A stretch of 64,000 nt of DNA from Trichobilharzia szidati (GCA_944472155.2 OX235274.1:32114052-32178051), one strand, 5' to 3'. Counted from the first letter of the stretch, positions 1 to 11,085 are shown. Numbers and translations: made by a program. The notes: generated by a model not told the origin, from the sequence alone.

Positions 1-125
1 GGTTCTCACCCTGGTGGTGGGTGCATATTTCCGATGATTCCCAAACTAGATGGATGAAACAGCTGGCTGTCTGTCCAGTACTCCAAAACTGTTTTTCAAT
101 GGTTGTCTAACTGATATCAATCCGT
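1..125 (+). mobile_element. SINE-C fragment (hammerhead SINE), 3' part
   Basis: This matches the 3' part of the SINE-C repeat: the end of the tRNA-like B box region, a degraded hammerhead (CCGATGA, a CCCAAACTAG loop, GAAACAGCTGG) and the tail after CCAGTACTCC. It runs in from outside the window. The core has U4 changed to C, so self-cleavage is not expected. Confidence 0.75.
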
Positions 126-183
126 TATCAAACTCTTAAGAAGTAGAACAGCCACTTATTCTGCTAATTACATAGTAAATTGT

Positions 184-515
184 TATTAGTTTTCACGCTT
201 AACACTTTCCGTATCCCACAGAACGTTGGCCATATATGTTATCCTTGAGTTTTCGCAATTGGTTACACGAACAAATATATAATCTTTTATAATAACTTCT
301 AGTCCTACCTGATAAGATGCAAGGTGAGGAGAGTTGAGAACAGAGGGAGCTTTGAAAGTCAGACAATATGAATTTGGACCATTTCTCACAATAGTTCAGG
401 TGTCTGTTGACTAAAATAGTAAAAAGCTGACTAAAAGGAACACCATTTGCCCTACTGACAACCTTTAATACCCTTTACAATATGACATAGTCCTTTTTAA
501 GTAGCCTGTAGGTTA
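184..515 (-). mobile_element. CR1-like LINE fragment, C-terminal RT region
   Basis: The minus strand encodes a tail resembling the better preserved CR1 copies at 22.5 and 52.6 kb (ITYMANVLWDTESVKREN against IPYLARVLCDKESIRRD). Upstream, the segment ending near 515 matches the block that encodes KKDY..LRR in those copies. It is the 3' side of one CR1 copy whose other half lies at 815-1165, separated by an RTE 3' end. Several stops and frameshifts are present. Confidence 0.8.
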
Positions 516-559
516 GCCGGAACATTTTCCAAGAAACCGACAAGATATGAAACGACTAA

Positions 560-800
560 GAAAGGTCATACTCTGAGGAAACCATCAAGTGGCATCACTA
601 AACAAGCCATTGTTCGAGTGGAACCCGAAAGGGAAGCGGCGAGTTGCTCGTCCAAGAGTGAATTGGAGGAGGTCATGTGAAGAGGAGATGAAAACGTGTG
701 GGCAGACTTGGAGCCAGGTGAAGACTGTAGCAGAGAACCGAACGCAATGGAGACGTTTGGCTGAAGCCCTATGTTCCTCTAGGAATTAAAGGATACAATA
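560..800 (+). mobile_element. RTE LINE 3' end inside a CR1 copy
   Basis: The last 66 codons of RTE ORF2 are readable: the basic block WRRSCEEEMKTCGQTWSQV and the terminal LAEALCSSRN, then a short 3' UTR ending in AAGAAGAAGAAG. All RTE copies here end in this RxxWRR...WxxLAEAL block. The piece is strongly 5' truncated and sits between two halves of a minus-strand CR1, which has lost about 200 bp at the junction. Confidence 0.85.
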
Positions 801-814
801 AGAAGAAGAAGAAA

Positions 815-1165
815 GGTAAAAAGAAACAACTATCCTAAGGTATTTAATGTTCGATTTAGTTTCTATTTCAGTGCTCTCTCTACTACAATCATTATGTGAA
901 CGAACCAGTTCGTGTAGATCACATTTATGCTTGAAGGTGAAATTAACTGCCTGACATTTAGAGGGATTCAAGTTAAGACTATTTAGCTTGGCCCACTATC
1001 TAATGTCCAACATAAAGCTATCCAGCATGGAACAGTCAGATCGCAAAGTAACCGGCAACGAGACAGTCAGATCACCAACGTATTTAACGAAGTTGATTTC
1101 GTTCGAAACAGGCAAGTCATATAAGAGGAAAGAAAAAAAGAAGAGGACAGAGAGAACAGCACTTT
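815..1165 (-). mobile_element. CR1-like LINE fragment, mid RT region
   Basis: The minus strand reads NPSKCQAVNFTFKHKC...EIETKSNIKYLRI, matching KCQTVNFSFRCK...DIETKSEVKYLGL of the CR1 at 23.1 kb. This is the post-catalytic part of the reverse transcriptase. The match fades beyond about 1165. It is the upstream half of the copy interrupted by the RTE at 560-800. Confidence 0.75.
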
Positions 1166-1989
1166 TTAAGGACGCCGACTTCGGTAGGCAAGGCAGAAGA
1201 CAATTTGCCTTTATGCACAGTATACTAGCCTAATTAAATGCGTCAGTAAATCAAAATGTTATACAGAATTATGATTTCCTCATTAAGCCTTAATATAAAT
1301 CCCAAATATCAACCCGTGTAATATGATTTACAATTTGTTCGTGTGAATCGCATTTAGTTTAAAATGGTTGTGTACCTACCTAATATGACTGATTTTTTTA
1401 AGCATAGGAGACATCGTATAGCTGTTCCAGTCACACACACACACACGCACACCTACACACATGTGAATACGCATGAATATATATCTACATACCATTTATA
1501 TTTTTCTATATCCATTCCATATGCATATTGCTGATTTACTGCCCAAGTTATGTAAGCAGATTTCCACTGGTAATGTCTCATTTTACTATGGAAAGACACT
1601 AACCTACATCAAATTGAAGTAGTAGGTTCCGAAAAACAGACGAACACACAGTAGTAGTAATTGTTATTCGTTCTCTACAACTCTCTCTCTCTCTCGTCTC
1701 TCATCCTTTGTGCTGTTTATTTTGTAGTTTCAGTATTGAAATTACTGTTCACATCAGGTTAAATTCATTCCCAGGGATATTATTTGTTTTTTTTTCAAGG
1801 GGATTTGCGTATAATCGGAAAAAGGAAGTAATAAATAGGACACTTGCGATTATTCTTTTTGCAATCCATGTGTTCCGAGGGGAATATAAAGCTTCAGTGG
1901 CAAATCCTCATTGGACTGGGTTCTCTGTCATTACATTTGGCTGGTCTCATGACTGCCTAAAAGGGTTCATTCCCTTCTAGCATAATCTC
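1166..1989. other. Stretch without a recognised gene; CA and CT microsatellites
   Basis: Only simple repeats were recognised: (CA)n near 1433-1448 and (CT)n near 1681-1697. A 90-codon plus-strand frame at 1708-1980 is low complexity, lacks recognisable motifs and is not counted as a gene. Confidence 0.5.
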
Positions 1990-2420
1990 TTCCGTGTCAT
2001 CCTCGGAAACCCAATCCACCGGTTCCCATTCCGACCCTACTCGACGGCTTGCTTGGAGTGGGATGTCATTTAACAGCCTCCCTAGAGTATGTCTCACCCA
2101 TCTCGATTACCTTCTACATATTTTCGGGTGGGAACAGGTTGTTGACTGGTTTGTTGCTTGCTAGAATGCCTTGTCGTAATCCATGTTAACTGGCAGGCCA
2201 TGAGTGTCGACCGAAGGCAGGTATTGAGGAAAATCTATAGTGATACGCCCGCCAGGTTTCTCAGCCATAGAAAAGCACTGCCTTCACATTGGTTTTAAAA
2301 ATTCGTATCTTTGTCTTTGTGATTAGTACTGTCGATCTTAGATTAATGAACTCTTGTCCTGCTTACCTGATCCTAGGTTGAGCATCCTCATCCTTTCGTG
2401 GCCTCAAAGAAAACCTGTAA
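1990..2420 (-). mobile_element. Probable RTE-related LINE 3' fragment, decayed
   Basis: The minus strand resembles the family of LINE tails that encode a conserved basic block followed by a WxxHxLR-type segment, but it is full of frame breaks. The assignment rests on nucleotide similarity judged by eye and is tentative. Confidence 0.35.
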
Positions 2421-2514
2421 GGCGTAAAGTATACAGAAGACCAAATCAGGTAATATAGCTGTTATATTCAGTACAATATATGTTCACATTTCGTACATTT
2501 AACCTAAATAGATG

Positions 2515-3068
2515 GGTCTACAAAAGAAACTTGAAAGAGGTCACTTTCTTCACTTATCCAGGAAGCATAGTTTCAACCGCAGACAGTGGGAACGGATGAA
2601 GATATCAAAACCAGCCAACCAGAATCGGAAAGACAAGCAAGATACTCACGCCTTCATCAAACTGAAACCAGTTTGGAAATCTTCTTCACTGTGTAGTGAG
2701 AGCTGGCTGCTAGCCAAAGTTGGTAGACAGTAATTGACGTCAATGTTTATATCCCCAATATTGGTGGTGAGAAAATGAGAACAAAGGCTTTGCGTAGGCG
2801 GATGCAGTTAGCATATGGATGATCTGACACAGCCACAAAGAGATGCAAGGTTAACTTTCTGTGACAAACAACCAATCAAAGGACTGTATTTTATACTAAC
2901 AATAATGTACATTAAAATCTATAAATATGTGTTGATTTTACTTAATAAACGATCTGTTGCCTGACCCTTGTCTTCTGTTGTTACAACTGCACCTCAGCAT
3001 AAAGAACAAGATTCGGATTTCAACACCAATGACAAGTCAGTCAATTCTTCCATATGGGTCAGCAAATT
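2515..3068 (+). mobile_element. RTE LINE fragment split by a solo LTR
   Basis: Sequence before 2692 and after 2985 joins into one RTE segment matching 43480-43690: the block encoding FHLSHQEAxFQ, the stretch with QARYAFINLKPVWKSSSL, then AGCATAAAGAACAAGATTCGG. The solo LTR sits between the halves, so the RTE was in place first. The copy is truncated at both ends. Confidence 0.85.
2692..2985 (+). mobile_element. Solo LTR, 294 bp, flanked by the 4-bp repeat ACTG
   Basis: It begins TGTAGTGAG and ends GTTGTTACA, giving TG...CA ends. ACTG stands immediately before (2688-2691) and after (2986-2989), a 4-bp target-site duplication. An AATAAA lies near the 3' end, as expected for an R-region polyadenylation signal. 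Copies of the same LTR occur at 7773-8086, 12640-12953 and 28249-28552. No internal retrovirus-like genes are present, so it is a recombination-derived solo LTR. The 4-bp duplication fits Ty3/Gypsy-type integration, but the family is not proven. Confidence 0.85.
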
Positions 3069-3069
3069 G

Positions 3070-4100
3070 AAAAGGGCATCACGGAAAGTGTTGTGGTGCT
3101 CTATTTGACCAAACTAGCGTACACGTATATCCTGGTACTTCTTCGCGTTTATTATTAGACAACAATCTACTCATATAAGAACAATCCGAAGCAGGAACTA
3201 CTGGGACAGAAATGTTTAGATCATCGACATATTGTATCAAGTTATCTTTGGAAGAATATGAAAGGTCATGCAAAAAGACAGAAAGGAGGAATGGAGAGAT
3301 TACAACAGCACCTTAAGGCACACCAGTTTCCGTTAGCAACGAAGTGGAGCGCTTCCCATTCATCAAAACAGTATGTTGTTTTCTACTCGAAAAATAAGAA
3401 AACAACCATTTTGTAACCCAGCTCTCAGTGTTTTCTGAAGTCAGCTTGTTTATTAGAAGTGCTCTAGGAATAGAATCAAAAGCAGCAGTGTAGTCTAAAA
3501 AGGAGGCTAGAAAAAACTTAGTGCCTTTATCAAGGATTAAAACAATATTTTAGTGGAGTACAATGACAGCATCTTATGTGCTTCTACCACATTTGTAAGC
3601 AAACTGTTTTGGGTCATTAAAAGATCTCAAAGAAGGTTTAAGAACATGCAAGAGAAGTTTCTCCGTAGTTTCTAAAAATTAAGACGTGATGGTGATTGGC
3701 CTAAACTCTAGACGTGATCCAGAAGATGACTTCGGTACAGACACCATCTTTATCTCTTTCCAGGCAATAGGTGCTCTATCCCTGTGAAAAGATGCATTAA
3801 AGATTTGAGTAAGAGGATAACACAAAACATCACCACACTTTTGAAGCAAAATGCTTGATACACGCACCACTGGGAATTTAGGCTGTGTAATGGATTTAAA
3901 GGATTTGAGATAGAACAATGCATCCTTTTCATGAAAACCAGGGAAATGATCATTAACGTGACTAGAAACATCAGGTCCAGTCATATTAGCTTACTGCATT
4001 ACAAAAGATCTATTTAAGGCATTTACATCAGAATAAGTTATTCGATGATTATTAATGACACCATTAACGGTGTTAGAAACAGTCAAAAAGAATATTATCT
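3070..4100 (-). pseudogene. CR1-like reverse transcriptase core, broken
   Basis: The minus strand carries an almost complete non-LTR reverse transcriptase palm: PITITS and EKLLLHVLKPSLRSF, FAYKCGRST, motif A as DYTAAFDSIP, motif B as GVP*GAV, and motif C as YVDDLNIS. The motif B glutamine is replaced by TAA (a CAA to TAA type change near 3315), a stop also lies near motif A, and the frame shifts more than once, so it is inactive. Motif order and spacing fit the CR1/Jockey group. It is the only CR1 copy here that retains the catalytic region. Confidence 0.88.
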
Positions 4101-4380
4101 TAAGAATCCCCACTAAGTGATATAAAAGAAGTAGCGTTCAACGAATGACACATTTTTTCATTGATAACATTCTGAAGCTACTCAATCGCATATCTATGTA
4201 GAGTATATTATCATAACAATAAAAGCAACGTTTTCGAAATGGTGTCATTAAAACTGTAAGTTTTAGATAACAATTACGTGAAGCTTTCACTATCAAAACC
4301 ACATACACTTTCTTTTCCCCAAAATACCTCACTATCTGAATTTACAACTCAATGAAGACACGTCGGTAAAAATAATAAGA
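4101..4380. other. Unassigned stretch between CR1 and RTE
   Basis: Possibly the upstream continuation of the CR1 reverse transcriptase on the minus strand, but no motif can be aligned with confidence. A 64-codon minus-strand frame at 4138-4332 has no recognisable feature. Confidence 0.4.
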
Positions 4381-4384
4381 AACC

Positions 4385-5098
4385 AGAGGTGATGAAGATT
4401 CCTGGGCAAGAACAACAACAACAGACAGCAATCAGCATAAATGGGAGGAACCTGAAAGAAACAACCTCTTTTACCTACCTATCTGAGAAGCATCATTCCA
4501 ACTAGAGGCGGACGGAACGGATGAGGATATCAAAGCAAGGATCGGGAAAGCAAGACAAGCTTTCACTACTCTCAAGTCTGTGTGGAGGTCAACAGCACTC
4601 AGCATCAAAAATAAGATCCGGATTTTCAACTCCAGTGTGAAGTCTGTGCTACTCTACATGGATCAGAGACTTGGTGCGTCATAAAGAGCATCTCAAACAA
4701 ACTACAGACCTTCATTAACAGTTGTCTTCGCTCAATACTCAAGATCAGATGGCCGGCCAGAAAAGATCAGCAACAGAGATCTCTGGGAGCGAACCAACAC
4801 AGCAGGAACCGATTGTGAGACAAATATGCAGGAAGAAATGGAGATGGATTGGCCATACTCTGAGGAAACCATCAAGTGACATCACTAGACAAGCCATTGC
4901 TCGAGTGGAACCCGAAAGGGAAGCGACGAGTTGGTCGTCAGTGCGAGGGTGACTTGGAGGAGGTCATGTGAAGAGGAGATGAAGGCGTGTGGGCAGACTT
5001 GGAGCCAGGTGAAAACTCTAGTAGAGAACTGAATGCAATGGAGACGCATGGCTGAAGTCCTATGTTCCTCTAGGAATTAAAGGAAACAATAATAATAA
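4385..5098 (+). mobile_element. RTE LINE, 3' third (left parent of the tandem duplication)
   Basis: It encodes the C-terminal third of an RTE ORF2: SINGRNLKETTSFTYLxS, the DEDIKARI..ARQAFTTLKSVWRST segment, [20 protein letters not shown] and the terminal block WRRSCEEEMKACGQTWSQV. The 3' UTR ends in an AATAATAATAAT tail. Frameshifts are present. Its last 150 bp are essentially identical to the 3' end of the RTE at 9823-9967, because this copy was one of the two recombination partners. Confidence 0.88.
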
Positions 5099-5214
5099 TG
5101 ATGACAAAAGAAAAACATAAATATTGAATTTTGAACAGAAACATTTAGCTAAAATTCGCTAACTTCGTCTGTTACAATTGGTTTTCAAGGAAAACTCTGT
5201 CTTCATCATTAAGA

Positions 5215-5705
5215 CATACACCTCGACACGGGTCATGAGGTGGACATCGAAAAGTTGTTCAAAATTTTCAACAGGTGAAAGAGCTCAATTCTCATTAAGT
5301 TTGCTGAAGCTTTTTCCATCAAGCACCTGAAACCTGATTTAGGCGTCTAGAAAGAAGCGGTTATCAGTCTTTCTTTGCCCTGGTAACTGGATATTTTCTT
5401 CATCTCTCTTTCATCCGAATGCAAAATGCTGAAAAGTTTCCGTTGTGTATGATTACTATTGTTCGGAATTGTGTTTAATATTGCATGTATATATATGTAT
5501 ATATTATTAGTGTATGTGTATATTGATCGATTGATTTTTCTTTAAAATGAACTCTGTGCAAGTATGTTAAAATTGTTTTTGTAGATATATTTAATAATGT
5601 CTTTGCCTTGTAAGTAGCTGACGAGAAAGCAACGAAATAAAAGATGGTACCGCTTTATTCTGCTAAAACTGTAGTTCTTGCTTTGTTCAAATAAATACAT
5701 AAGGT
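5215..5705 (+). mobile_element. PLE-A 3' end with terminal repeat (unit 1)
   Basis: The first part corresponds to the end of the PLE-A ORF: FAEAFSIKHLKPDLGV in the frame ending at CCCTGGTAAC, compare FAEAISIKRFKPDLCV at 47.3 kb. An in-frame TAG replaces the Q after V. It continues through the 3' non-coding region into a hammerhead-bearing terminal repeat ending near AACAATGCATTCC. The element is strongly 5' truncated. Confidence 0.82.
5613..5664 (+). ncRNA. Hammerhead ribozyme in PLE-A terminal repeat (unit 1)
   Basis: Core box CTGACGA at 5618-5624 and GAAA at 5634-5637 are intact. Stem I can form between GTAG before the core and CTGC after the predicted cut, with a GU pair. Stem III starts ATAAA...TTTAT and contains a GGTACC palindrome. 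The predicted cleavage is after ATT at 5657-5659. Stem II is weak, only G10.1-C11.1 being clear. The same layout occurs at 47.73 kb with a compensating stem I change. Hammerheads are known in Penelope-like elements; activity of this copy is inferred. Confidence 0.72.
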
Positions 5706-6216
5706 GGAACAATGCATTCCCATACAGGGGCCTACAAACCTTGCCTAGTTGATTAAACTAGATAAAGAATACTGATATGAAGAACTTTCCAGACAAGGTT
5801 TAGGAGTGCGTTGGCTGAGAGTCGAACACAGACCTCCCGCGTAGCTGGCGAGCATTCAGTCATTACCTACATAGTTGATTTACAATAAAAGGAAAGGAAA
5901 ATACTATTTAGCTAATGAAGCAACCCATAAATGAACAATAAAACAACACTCGAACTAGTTGTCTTCGTAAAGGAAGGCACACAACATGTTTTCATCAGTA
6001 AGTTTCAGTGTTTCGCTGACTTATACTATCATTGTAATAATTATTGATATTTTCCATCAGTTTGAATTAATATTTAACATTTGAAAAGAAGAGATACACA
6101 TTATGATCCCAAATAAATTTAATTAAACGTTTCCATGTGATTTTATACTGAATATTTACTACTTATAATTGATCTCCATTGCACTAGTGAACATTCATCT
6201 TCAAGTATCTTGTTGT
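5706..6216. other. No gene seen; unassigned repeat-like DNA
   Basis: Present in both units of the tandem duplication with a few differences. It contains the phrase TCGAACACAGACCTCCCGCG near 5822, resembling a decayed minus-strand tRNA-like B box, so an old SINE may be here. Nothing else was recognised. Confidence 0.4.
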
Positions 6217-6455
6217 GCTCGTCGGGTGGTTCAGCGGCAGGATGCTCGCCAACTACGAATGTGATCCGGGGTTCGATCCTCCATCGACGCATTCCTAAAC
6301 TCCGCCAAGCCAGTAGTAAGGTTGGTAGAGATGAAAGGTTGTGCATGAGACTAGTAAACCTACCCCATAAAAATAAATCAGCTGCTACTGAAACTTCAGA
6401 CCTCTAGTTTGAAGCCTATGTACTCCTGGGAACATGGATGAATAAGACATGAAAA
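6217..6455 (+). mobile_element. SINE-B1, tRNA-derived (unit 1)
   Basis: The head has an A-box-like GGTGGTTCAGCGGCAGGATG and a B box GGGTTCGATCC, an internal RNA polymerase III promoter of tRNA type. A body around CCAAGCCAGTAGTAAGGTTGG follows. The tail GAAGCCTATGT...CTGGGAAC resembles the 3' end of the RTE LINEs in this window, suggesting that RTE machinery mobilised it. Confidence 0.85.
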
Positions 6456-6689
6456 GGAATCTTGTTGTACATTGATCGCTTAGCCACTGCCTGTTTGTTT
6501 GCGTTCTTGCAAATTCAGTTTCTGCTGCTTATACACACTCTCAAGTCTTCATTTGTGTCTTCTGATTTAACCTTTTTGTCTACTAGAAAGATGTAACGTT
6601 CAGTGAACTAGAGATTGTGAAGGCGCAGTCGGATTTTCGTACATCGTATTCCCATCATTGTTATTTCTTTTTCTAGTGTTAGTTTTTAG
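6456..6689. other. No gene seen
   Basis: Shared by both duplication units; no motif, tRNA-like box or LINE similarity recognised. Confidence 0.4.
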
Positions 6690-6940
6690 GGATTGGATTG
6701 GATTGAAGTCTGATCACAGATCGGTATCAGTTAGTGAAACGTTGAAAACCAGCAGAAGGTACTTGATAGCTGCTTCGTCCTAGTTTGGGACTCCTCAGTG
6801 CTACGTAGCCATGTCTCTATTGTCAGGACCTGAACCCAGAACATTCAGTTTACGACAACCGAGCCACTGAGACGGAATCCAAAAAGGCCCATGAATTCTA
6901 ACTTCCGTCAATACATGAATCACCCTATAAAAACTTCTAT
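6690..6940 (-). mobile_element. SINE-C fragment (unit 1)
   Basis: Read on the minus strand it has a tRNA-like region with a decayed B box, then a hammerhead with core CTGAGGA, stem II GTCCCAAACTAGGAC and GAAG in place of GAAA, and a tail ending near AATCCAATCCAATC. Stem I pairing is lost, so it is probably inactive. Confidence 0.8.
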
Positions 6941-7692
6941 CTGTTCCTTGCAAAATTCGCATCTACGTCAGTCATTGTGCATCCTACAAAAATAAGCAAA
7001 CAACATAAAAGTGCATTTTACTTGTCACATAAGAATTCACAATGGTGATTTATTATCAAGCTATCTTCGAAAGTGTACCAAAACAAAGCTTTGTTGCTAC
7101 TTTTCCCACGCACAAAGATGTGTACTGCCTACATTGGGATTAAGCTGTCTTATCAAAATTTTATTTTTATCTGGTATCAATTGGAATGCATTCTGTTTCT
7201 CCTCGTATACATAAACACCTTGTGTTGTTGTAATGTGTGCTACTGATAAGATTTGTGAGTAGTATATAGACATATAAAGTTGTGCATATCATCTGCAGGA
7301 ATATCGAACAGCTGGGGAGATGGAATTAATAGTGAAGAGAGTAAATGAACGATACTTGTGAAACAATATTGGAGAACAGGAAGAATGGCAAAAAGAAACA
7401 CAATACCGAAGATAAAGGTAGTAGCACAATATCGACGTATTTTATATATATATATATACATCGGGTGGCCATTAAAGAATTCTATCGCCAAATTCTCTCA
7501 TCTTTTGTCGTTACAGTATTAATAAATAGTGAGCCCTAAAATGATTTATAAACAGTCATCTTTTATATATAATTATGCATAACTTCCACACGTTAATTCA
7601 AAGTCATATTCATAGCTGTGACGTCACGTTTTGGACATAAAACCTTACACTTAAGTTGTAGAATATTCTACGGTGAGTACACTTATTACTTA
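6941..7692. other. Unassigned 750 bp with a short TA repeat
   Basis: Contains (TA)n near 7443-7458. Small frames on both strands (7011-7214 plus, 7240-7491 minus, 7345-7539 plus) recur in the second duplication unit but show no motif and are not considered genes. Confidence 0.45.
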
Positions 7693-8480
7693 ATCCAATT
7701 TATTTTCTGTTGATTGACTGGACCAAGGTGTTCAGCCTCTTTTGACATGTCCACTCCCTATCCAGATGCTTTTGTAACGACAGAAGACAAGGGTCAGGCA
7801 ACAGATCGTTTATTAAGGAAAATCAACACATATTTATAGATTTTAATGTACATTATTGTAGATTAATGTTAGTAGAAAATACAGTCTTTTGATTGGTTGT
7901 TTCTCACAGAAAGTTAATCTTTCATCTCTTTGTGGCTGTGTTAGATCATCCATATGCTAACTGTATCCGCCTACGCAAAGTCTGCTGTCCATCTTTGACC
8001 TTGTTTTCACATGACTAATATTTGAGATATAAACACTGACGTCAATTACTGTCTACCAATTTGGTTGGCAACCATCTCTCACCACAGTTTGAGGATGTCT
8101 GAGGATTTAACTTGAAGTCACTATCCCCCAAATTATTTCAAGTGTAATCCTCAGAAATCGTCAGCGCCTCCGTACTGGGAGCCAATAGATCAACACAGGC
8201 CAAACACTTCGGTCTGATCAATCAGTGGAAAAGTCTGGATTAAATTAAACAATAACTGATACACGTCCCACAATAGGTGGCTGAGATGGCTCAAGTGGTT
8301 CAGTGGATAACACTTTGGCCTTTGAAACGGTGAGTACTAAGTTCAAACATCAGCGGGGAAACCACCCATCGGTCATTAGAGAATGCGGCTATATCCAGAA
8401 GATGAGCCCAAAATAGTATGAAATGCGCATCGAATTGGATTCCACTGCTAGTCACTATCCATCAAATTACTTTAAGTGAG
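7693..8480 (+). mobile_element. Inverted SM-alpha pair, split by a solo LTR (unit 1)
   Basis: A minus-strand 5' fragment of SM-alpha occupies 7693-7772 and 8087-8122, with the LTR between its halves. It is followed head-to-head by a plus-strand unit at 8123-8480. The plus unit has a tRNA-like head (GGCTCAAGTGGTTCAGTGGATAAC with a weak B box AAGTTCAAAC) and a hammerhead segment at about 8395-8455 whose core reads AAGATGA, that is C3 and U4 both lost. Stem II and GAAA remain. Confidence 0.85.
7773..8086 (-). mobile_element. Solo LTR, 314 bp (unit 1)
   Basis: Reverse complement of the LTR at 2692-2985, slightly longer through small insertions. Ends are TG...CA on the minus strand (TGTGGTGAG to GTTACA). 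Flanking tetranucleotides CTTT and GTTT agree at 3 of 4 bases. It interrupts an SM-alpha 5' region. Confidence 0.85.
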
Positions 8481-8649
8481 TACATTTCGTTGGTATAAGG
8501 CAAAAACAGAATAGAAGTGTTAGGTGAGTTCATTCGATGTAGCACACACACACACACACACTCAGTGATACAGTAGTAATAACCGAAATCATATTAAGGC
8601 GTATTCACAGGGCTTCATAATTAACTCTGTACATATTTTTTCACTTCGC

Positions 8650-9985
8650 CATGTAATTTACCCAAAAACGCCCTGGATGAAAAACTTCGACCAGAACAGG
8701 CTGGATTCAGGAGAAACAAGTCATGCATCGATCAAATCGCAACACTACGTATCATCATTGAACAGAGCTTGAAATAGCAGTCACCTCTCTACCTCAACTT
8801 TATCAACTTCTAAAAGGCCTTCAGCAGACAGCGTGGATCAAGAAGTGATTTGGCAACTACTTCGCTACTACCAAGGGGTGCCGCCGACAATAATACATCT
8901 CATCCAACATTTATACGACAATGATGCATGCCACGTAATCCCCAATGGAAAAATCACGGAATCCTTTGAAGTGAAGACGCGAGTAAGACAATGATTTTCC
9001 AATGATTTTCTTGACTGCGATAGACTGGATAGTGCGAAACACAGTGGCGGGAAGCGAGGAAACAAGCGTAAAATGGATCCACACAAAATACTTGGAGGAT
9101 CTGGACTTCGCCGATGATATATGTCTGATTTCCCACAAACTGGAAGGTATGCAAGTGAAAAGCAACAAGTTGGAGATAGAAGAAGCACCAAAGATAGGAC
9201 TTCCTTCAGGTGAAAATAGAGGAAACAGAGTTGATGAAGATTCCTGGCCAACAGCACAAAAATAACAATCAACATAAATGGGAGGAATCTGAAAGAAGCA
9301 ACCTCCTATACCTACCGACCTACCTCGGAAGCATCGTTTCAAATACAGGCGGATGGAACTGATGAGGATATCAAGGCGAGGATTGGGGAAGCAAGGCAAA
9401 CCTTCATTACTTTGAGGTCTGTGTGGAGATCAACAGCACTTATCAGCATGAAAATGAAAATAAGACCCGGATTTTCAACTCCATTGTAAAGTCAGCGCTA
9501 CTATACCCATCAGAGAATTGGCGCCGCGTCACGAAGGCCACTTCGAACAAACAACGCACCTTCATCAACAGCTGTATTCGCTCATTACTACTCAAGATCA
9601 GATGGCTGGCCAGAGAAGATCAGCAACAGGGAGGAATCTCTGGCAATGAGCGAACCAACTCAGCAGGAACCAATTGTGCAACAAATATGCAGGAAGAAAT
9701 GGAGATGGATTGGCTGGCCATACTCTGAGAAAACCATCAATTGAGTGACATCACACGCCAGGCCATTGCTCGAGTGGAACCCGAATGGGAAGCGGCGAGT
9801 TGGTCGTCAATGCGAGGGTGACTTGGAGGAGGTCATGTGAAGAGGAGATGAAGGCGTGTGGGCAGACTTGGAGCCAGGTGAAAACTCTAGTAGAGAACTG
9901 AATGCAATGGAGACGCATGGCTGAAGTCCTATGTTCCTCTAGGAATTAAAGGAAACAATAATAATAATGATGACAAAAGAAAAAC
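8650..9985 (+). pseudogene. RTE LINE reverse transcriptase, chimeric 3' end (unit 1)
   Basis: The reading runs from KLRPEQAGFRRNKSCIDQI through a decayed motif A (LNFINF*KAF), a decayed motif B and an intact motif C, LDFADDICLISHKLE near 9108-9145, to the C-terminal KWRWIG block. Stops, a deletion near motif B and frameshifts inactivate it. Up to about 9810 it matches the RTE at 13515-14692; from 9823 on it matches the RTE at 4953-5098. It is therefore a recombination chimera. Confidence 0.9.
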
Positions 9986-10083
9986 ATAAATATTGAATTT
10001 TGAACAGAAACATTTAGCTAAAATTCGCTAACTTCGTCTGTTACAATTGGTTTTCAAGGAAAACTCTGTCTTCATCATTAAGA

Positions 10084-10575
10084 CATACACCTCGACACGG
10101 GTCATGAGGTGGACATCGAAAAGTTGTTCAAAATTTTCAACAGGTGAAAGAGCTCAATTCTCATTAAGTTTGCTGAAGCTTTTTCCATCAAGCACCTGAA
10201 ACCTGATTTAGGCGTCTAGAAAGAAGCGGTTATCAGTCTTTCTTTGCCCTGGTAACTGGATATTTTCTTCATCTCTCTTTCATCCGAATGCAAAATGCTG
10301 AAAAGTTTCCGTTGTGTATGATTACTATTGTTCGGAATTGTGTTTAATATTGCATGTATATATATGTATATATTATTAGTGTATGTGTATATTGATCGAT
10401 TGATTTTTCTTTAAAATGAACTCTGTGCAAGTATGTTAAAATTGTTTTTGTAGATATATTTAATAATGTCTTTGCCTTGTAAGTAGCTGACGAGAAAGCA
10501 ACGAAATAAAAGATGGTACCGCTTTATTCTGCTAAAACTGTAGTTCTTGCTTTGTTCAAATAAATACATAAGGTG
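10084..10575 (+). mobile_element. PLE-A 3' end with terminal repeat (unit 2)
   Basis: Same as 5215-5705; no difference was seen by eye up to the terminal repeat border, where CATTCCCATAC in unit 1 is CATTTCAATAC here. Confidence 0.82.
10482..10533 (+). ncRNA. Hammerhead ribozyme in PLE-A terminal repeat (unit 2)
   Basis: Core CTGACGA at 10487-10493, GAAA at 10503-10506, predicted cut after 10528. Same sequence as the unit 1 copy, so it is not independent evidence for the fold. Confidence 0.7.
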
Positions 10576-11085
10576 GAACAATGCATTTCAATACAGAGGC
10601 CTACAAACCTTGCCTAGTTGATTGATGTAGATAAAGAATACTGATATGAAGAACTTTCCAGACAAGGTTTAGGAGTGCGTTGGCTGAGAGCCGAACACAG
10701 ACCTCCCGCGTAGCTGGCGAGCATTCAGTCATTACCTACATAGTTGATTTACAATAACAGAAAAGGAAAATACTATTTAGCTCATGAAGCAACCCATAAA
10801 TGAACAATAAAACAACACTCGAACTAGTTGTCTTCGTAAAGGAAGGCACACAACATGTTTTCATCAGTATGTTTCAGTGTTTCGCTGACTTATACTATCA
10901 TTGTAATAATTATTGATATTTTCCATCAGTTTGAATTAATATTTAACATTTGAAAAGAAGAGATACACATTGCAATCCCACATAAATTTAACTAAACGTT
11001 TCTATGTGACTTTCTACTGAATATTTACTACTTATAATTGATCTCCACTGCACTATTGAACATTCGTCTTCAAGTATCTTGTTGT

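Larger units (their letters stand above)
4942..9810. repeat. Tandem duplication, unit 1 (4.87 kb)
   Basis: This segment recurs as 9811-14692 at a constant offset of 4869 bp at the start. Both units hold, in order, an RTE 3' end, a PLE-A 3' end with hammerhead, SINE-B1, a SINE-C fragment, an inverted SM-alpha pair with a solo LTR, and most of an RTE. Differences are unevenly spread: none seen by eye at about 4954-5715 and 7386-8455, a few percent elsewhere. Confidence 0.9.

Noticed and set aside
1708..1980. 90-codon plus-strand frame
   Set aside because: Low complexity, no domain, no splice signals; consistent with chance.
9002..9728. Functional RTE ORF2 formed by the two frames 9002-9265 and 9423-9728
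   Set aside because: Motif A has a stop, motif B is deleted and the frames are broken; both are fragments of one dead copy.
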